Shown: positions 5,478 to 6,411 of the stretch, piece by piece
Layout: each line of letters begins with the position of its first letter
Numbering within the stretch: the first letter of the stretch is position 1
Assembly: GCA_016933355.1 (NCBI GenBank)
Contig: JAFGBC010000068.1
Span: forward strand, 1-6,411
Length of the DNA stretch: 6,411 bases
Direction: 5' to 3'
Source: Candidatus Aminicenantota bacterium
GTDB lineage: Bacteria > Acidobacteriota > Aminicenantia > Aminicenantales > JAFGBC01
Translations under genes and position numbers: made by a program
Notes under the pieces: model-generated
Database searches by the model: none
Told to the model about the DNA's origin: nothing
What the model saw: the letters and a program-made list of their open reading frames with translations, nothing else

Positions 5478-6411
5478 ATGGAAACCGCGAAGGCGTCCCT
5501 TCCGCCCGAAGCCTACCAGGAGCTGCCGCCCGGCAAAACCTACACCCCCCTCGTCCCGGCCGGCGCGGCCGTCCCCGAGGTCACGCTCCGCTCCGTCCTC
5601 TGGGGCCTGGTCATGGCCGTCTTCTTCACCTTCTCGATCGCCTACCTCGGGCTCAAGGTCGGGACGGTGCCCGAGGCGGCCATCCCGATCGCCATCCTGG
5701 CCGTCGGGATCGGCTACCTCTACCGACGGCGCAGCTCGATCCTGGAGAACGTCATCCTCCAGTCCATCGGCGCCGCCTCGGGCGCGATCGTGGCCGGGGC
5801 GATCTTCACCATCCCGGCCCTGTTCATCCTCGGCCTGCCCATCAGCATCGTCCAGATCTTTCTGTCGACCTTCCTGGGCGGATGCCTGGGGATCTTGTTC
5901 CTGATCCCGCTCCGCCGCTATTTCTGCGCCGACCAGCACGGCAAGCTCCCCTTCCCCGAGGCGACGGCCACGACCGAGATCCTGGTCACGGGCGAGGGGA
6001 GCGGCGGCCAGGCGGCCGTCCTTATCCTGGGCATCATCGGCAGCGGCTTCTTTGAGTTCCTGGCGACCGGGGTCCGGGCCTGGAACGAGCTCATCACCTT
6101 CCGCTTCATCCCCGCCCTGGACAGCCTGGCCGTCAAGACCAAGATGGTCCTCAAGATCGACGCCCTGTCGGCCTTCCTGGGCCTCGGCTACGTCATCGGG
6201 CTCCGCTACAACGCCGTCATCGTGGCCGGCGGACTGCTCTCCCATTTCGCGTTCATCCCGGCCGTCTGGTACCTGGGCCGTCACCTGCCCGAGGCCGTTT
6301 ACCCGGGCACGATCCCGGTCTCCGCGATGAGCGAGGTCGAGATTTTCACGACCTACGTCCGCTCGATCGGGATCGGGGCCATCTTCATGGCCGGCGTCCT
6401 GGGCATCATCA
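5478..6411 (+). CDS. OPT-family oligopeptide transporter, 3'-truncated by the window
   Basis: OPT proteins are inner-membrane, proton-coupled importers of small peptides or, in some branches, metal chelates. The frame is open from ATG 5478 to the window end, giving 311 codons, about half the family's usual 600-700 residues. After a 34-residue hydrophilic leader, successive hydrophobic helices alternate with family motifs: EVTLRSVLWGLVMAVFF (34-50), IAYLGLKVG (54-62), SILENVILQSIGAASGAIVAG (87-107) followed by IFTIPALF (109-116), GGCLGILFLIPLRR (134-147) and HGKLPFPEATATTEIL (154-169). The YLGLKVG, ILEN..QSIG and LPFPE.TA..E signatures place it in the bacterial branch of oligopeptide transporters. 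At least six membrane segments are visible. The substrate cannot be told from this part. A 39-nt gap with its own perfect SD separates it from the ppiD-like gene, so it is probably co-transcribed but independently translated. Confidence 0.92.
   Translation, partial: METAKASLPPEAYQELPPGKTYTPLVPAGAAVPEVTLRSVLWGLVMAVFFTFSIAYLGLKVGTVPEAAIPIAILAVGIGYLYRRRSSILENVILQSIGAASGAIVAGAIFTIPALFILGLPISIVQIFLSTFLGGCLGILFLIPLRRYFCADQHGKLPFPEATATTEILVTGEGSGGQAAVLILGIIGSGFFEFLATGVRAWNELITFRFIPALDSLAVKTKMVLKIDALSAFLGLGYVIGLRYNAVIVAGGLLSHFAFIPAVWYLGRHLPEAVYPGTIPVSAMSEVEIFTTYVRSIGIGAIFMAGVLGII

Noticed and set aside
5131..5478. Plus-strand open frame overlapping the end of the ppiD-like gene
   Set aside because: Its translation is Ser/Arg/Pro-rich, typical of an out-of-frame read of GC-rich coding DNA, and the region is already explained by the ppiD-like frame.
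3408..6284. A 958-codon open frame on the minus strand spanning the ppiD-like and OPT genes
   Set aside because: Its translation is low-complexity (Gly, Asp, Glu, Leu, Arg, Val) with no recognisable domain, and it mirrors two well-supported plus-strand genes. GC-rich codon use with C/G third positions rarely creates minus-strand stops, which explains the length.
1..6411. A hidden novel system such as a mobile element, CRISPR array, defence island or structured RNA
   Set aside because: Every part of the window is accounted for by six recognisable conserved genes. Apart from the S1-domain repeats I saw no terminal inverted repeats, spaced direct repeats or long non-coding stretch.

Overview
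The window is one unbroken stretch of same-strand genes from a high-GC Gram-negative bacterium. Codons end overwhelmingly in C or G, Shine-Dalgarno sites are strong, and there is a membrane-anchored PpiD-type periplasmic chaperone. The style and gene content (IspH, S1, HU/IHF, HIT, PpiD-like, OPT) would fit an Acidobacteriota or Aminicenantes-like lineage. That is an impression from the proteins, not a demonstrated placement.

Layout, all on the + strand: (1) 3-821, the 3' part of ispH, last enzyme of the MEP isoprenoid pathway, cut off by the window start. (2) 809-2716, rpsA, ribosomal protein S1 with six S1 domains and an acidic Pro/Ala/Glu-rich tail. (3) 2709-2987, an HU/IHF-family DNA-binding protein with IHF-beta-like features. 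(4) 2984-3499, a HIT-family nucleotide phosphorylase/hydrolase starting at GTG. (5) 3504-5438, a PpiD-like inner-membrane-anchored SurA-N/parvulin protein whose parvulin active-site histidines are replaced. (6) 5478-6411, the first half of an OPT-family oligopeptide transporter, cut off by the window end.

The first four genes overlap in series (13, 8 and 4 nt), the fifth starts 4 nt after the fourth ends, and the only real intergenic gap is 39 nt before the transporter. This points to one polycistronic, translationally coupled transcript, and I see no internal promoter or classical terminator. Two adjacencies have known parallels: ispH next to S1 (fused into one protein in many Clostridia) and rpsA next to ihfB (as in E. 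coli). The first half is therefore a conserved housekeeping neighbourhood joining isoprenoid synthesis, translation and nucleoid structure. The downstream half adds nucleotide turnover, periplasmic protein folding and peptide uptake.

No mobile element, CRISPR array, tRNA, rRNA or defence system is visible, and no stretch over 300 bases lacks a gene. I did not find an undescribed system. The more interesting details are the degenerate parvulin domain with repeated C-terminal halves, the S1 tail, and the tightly nested gene junctions.
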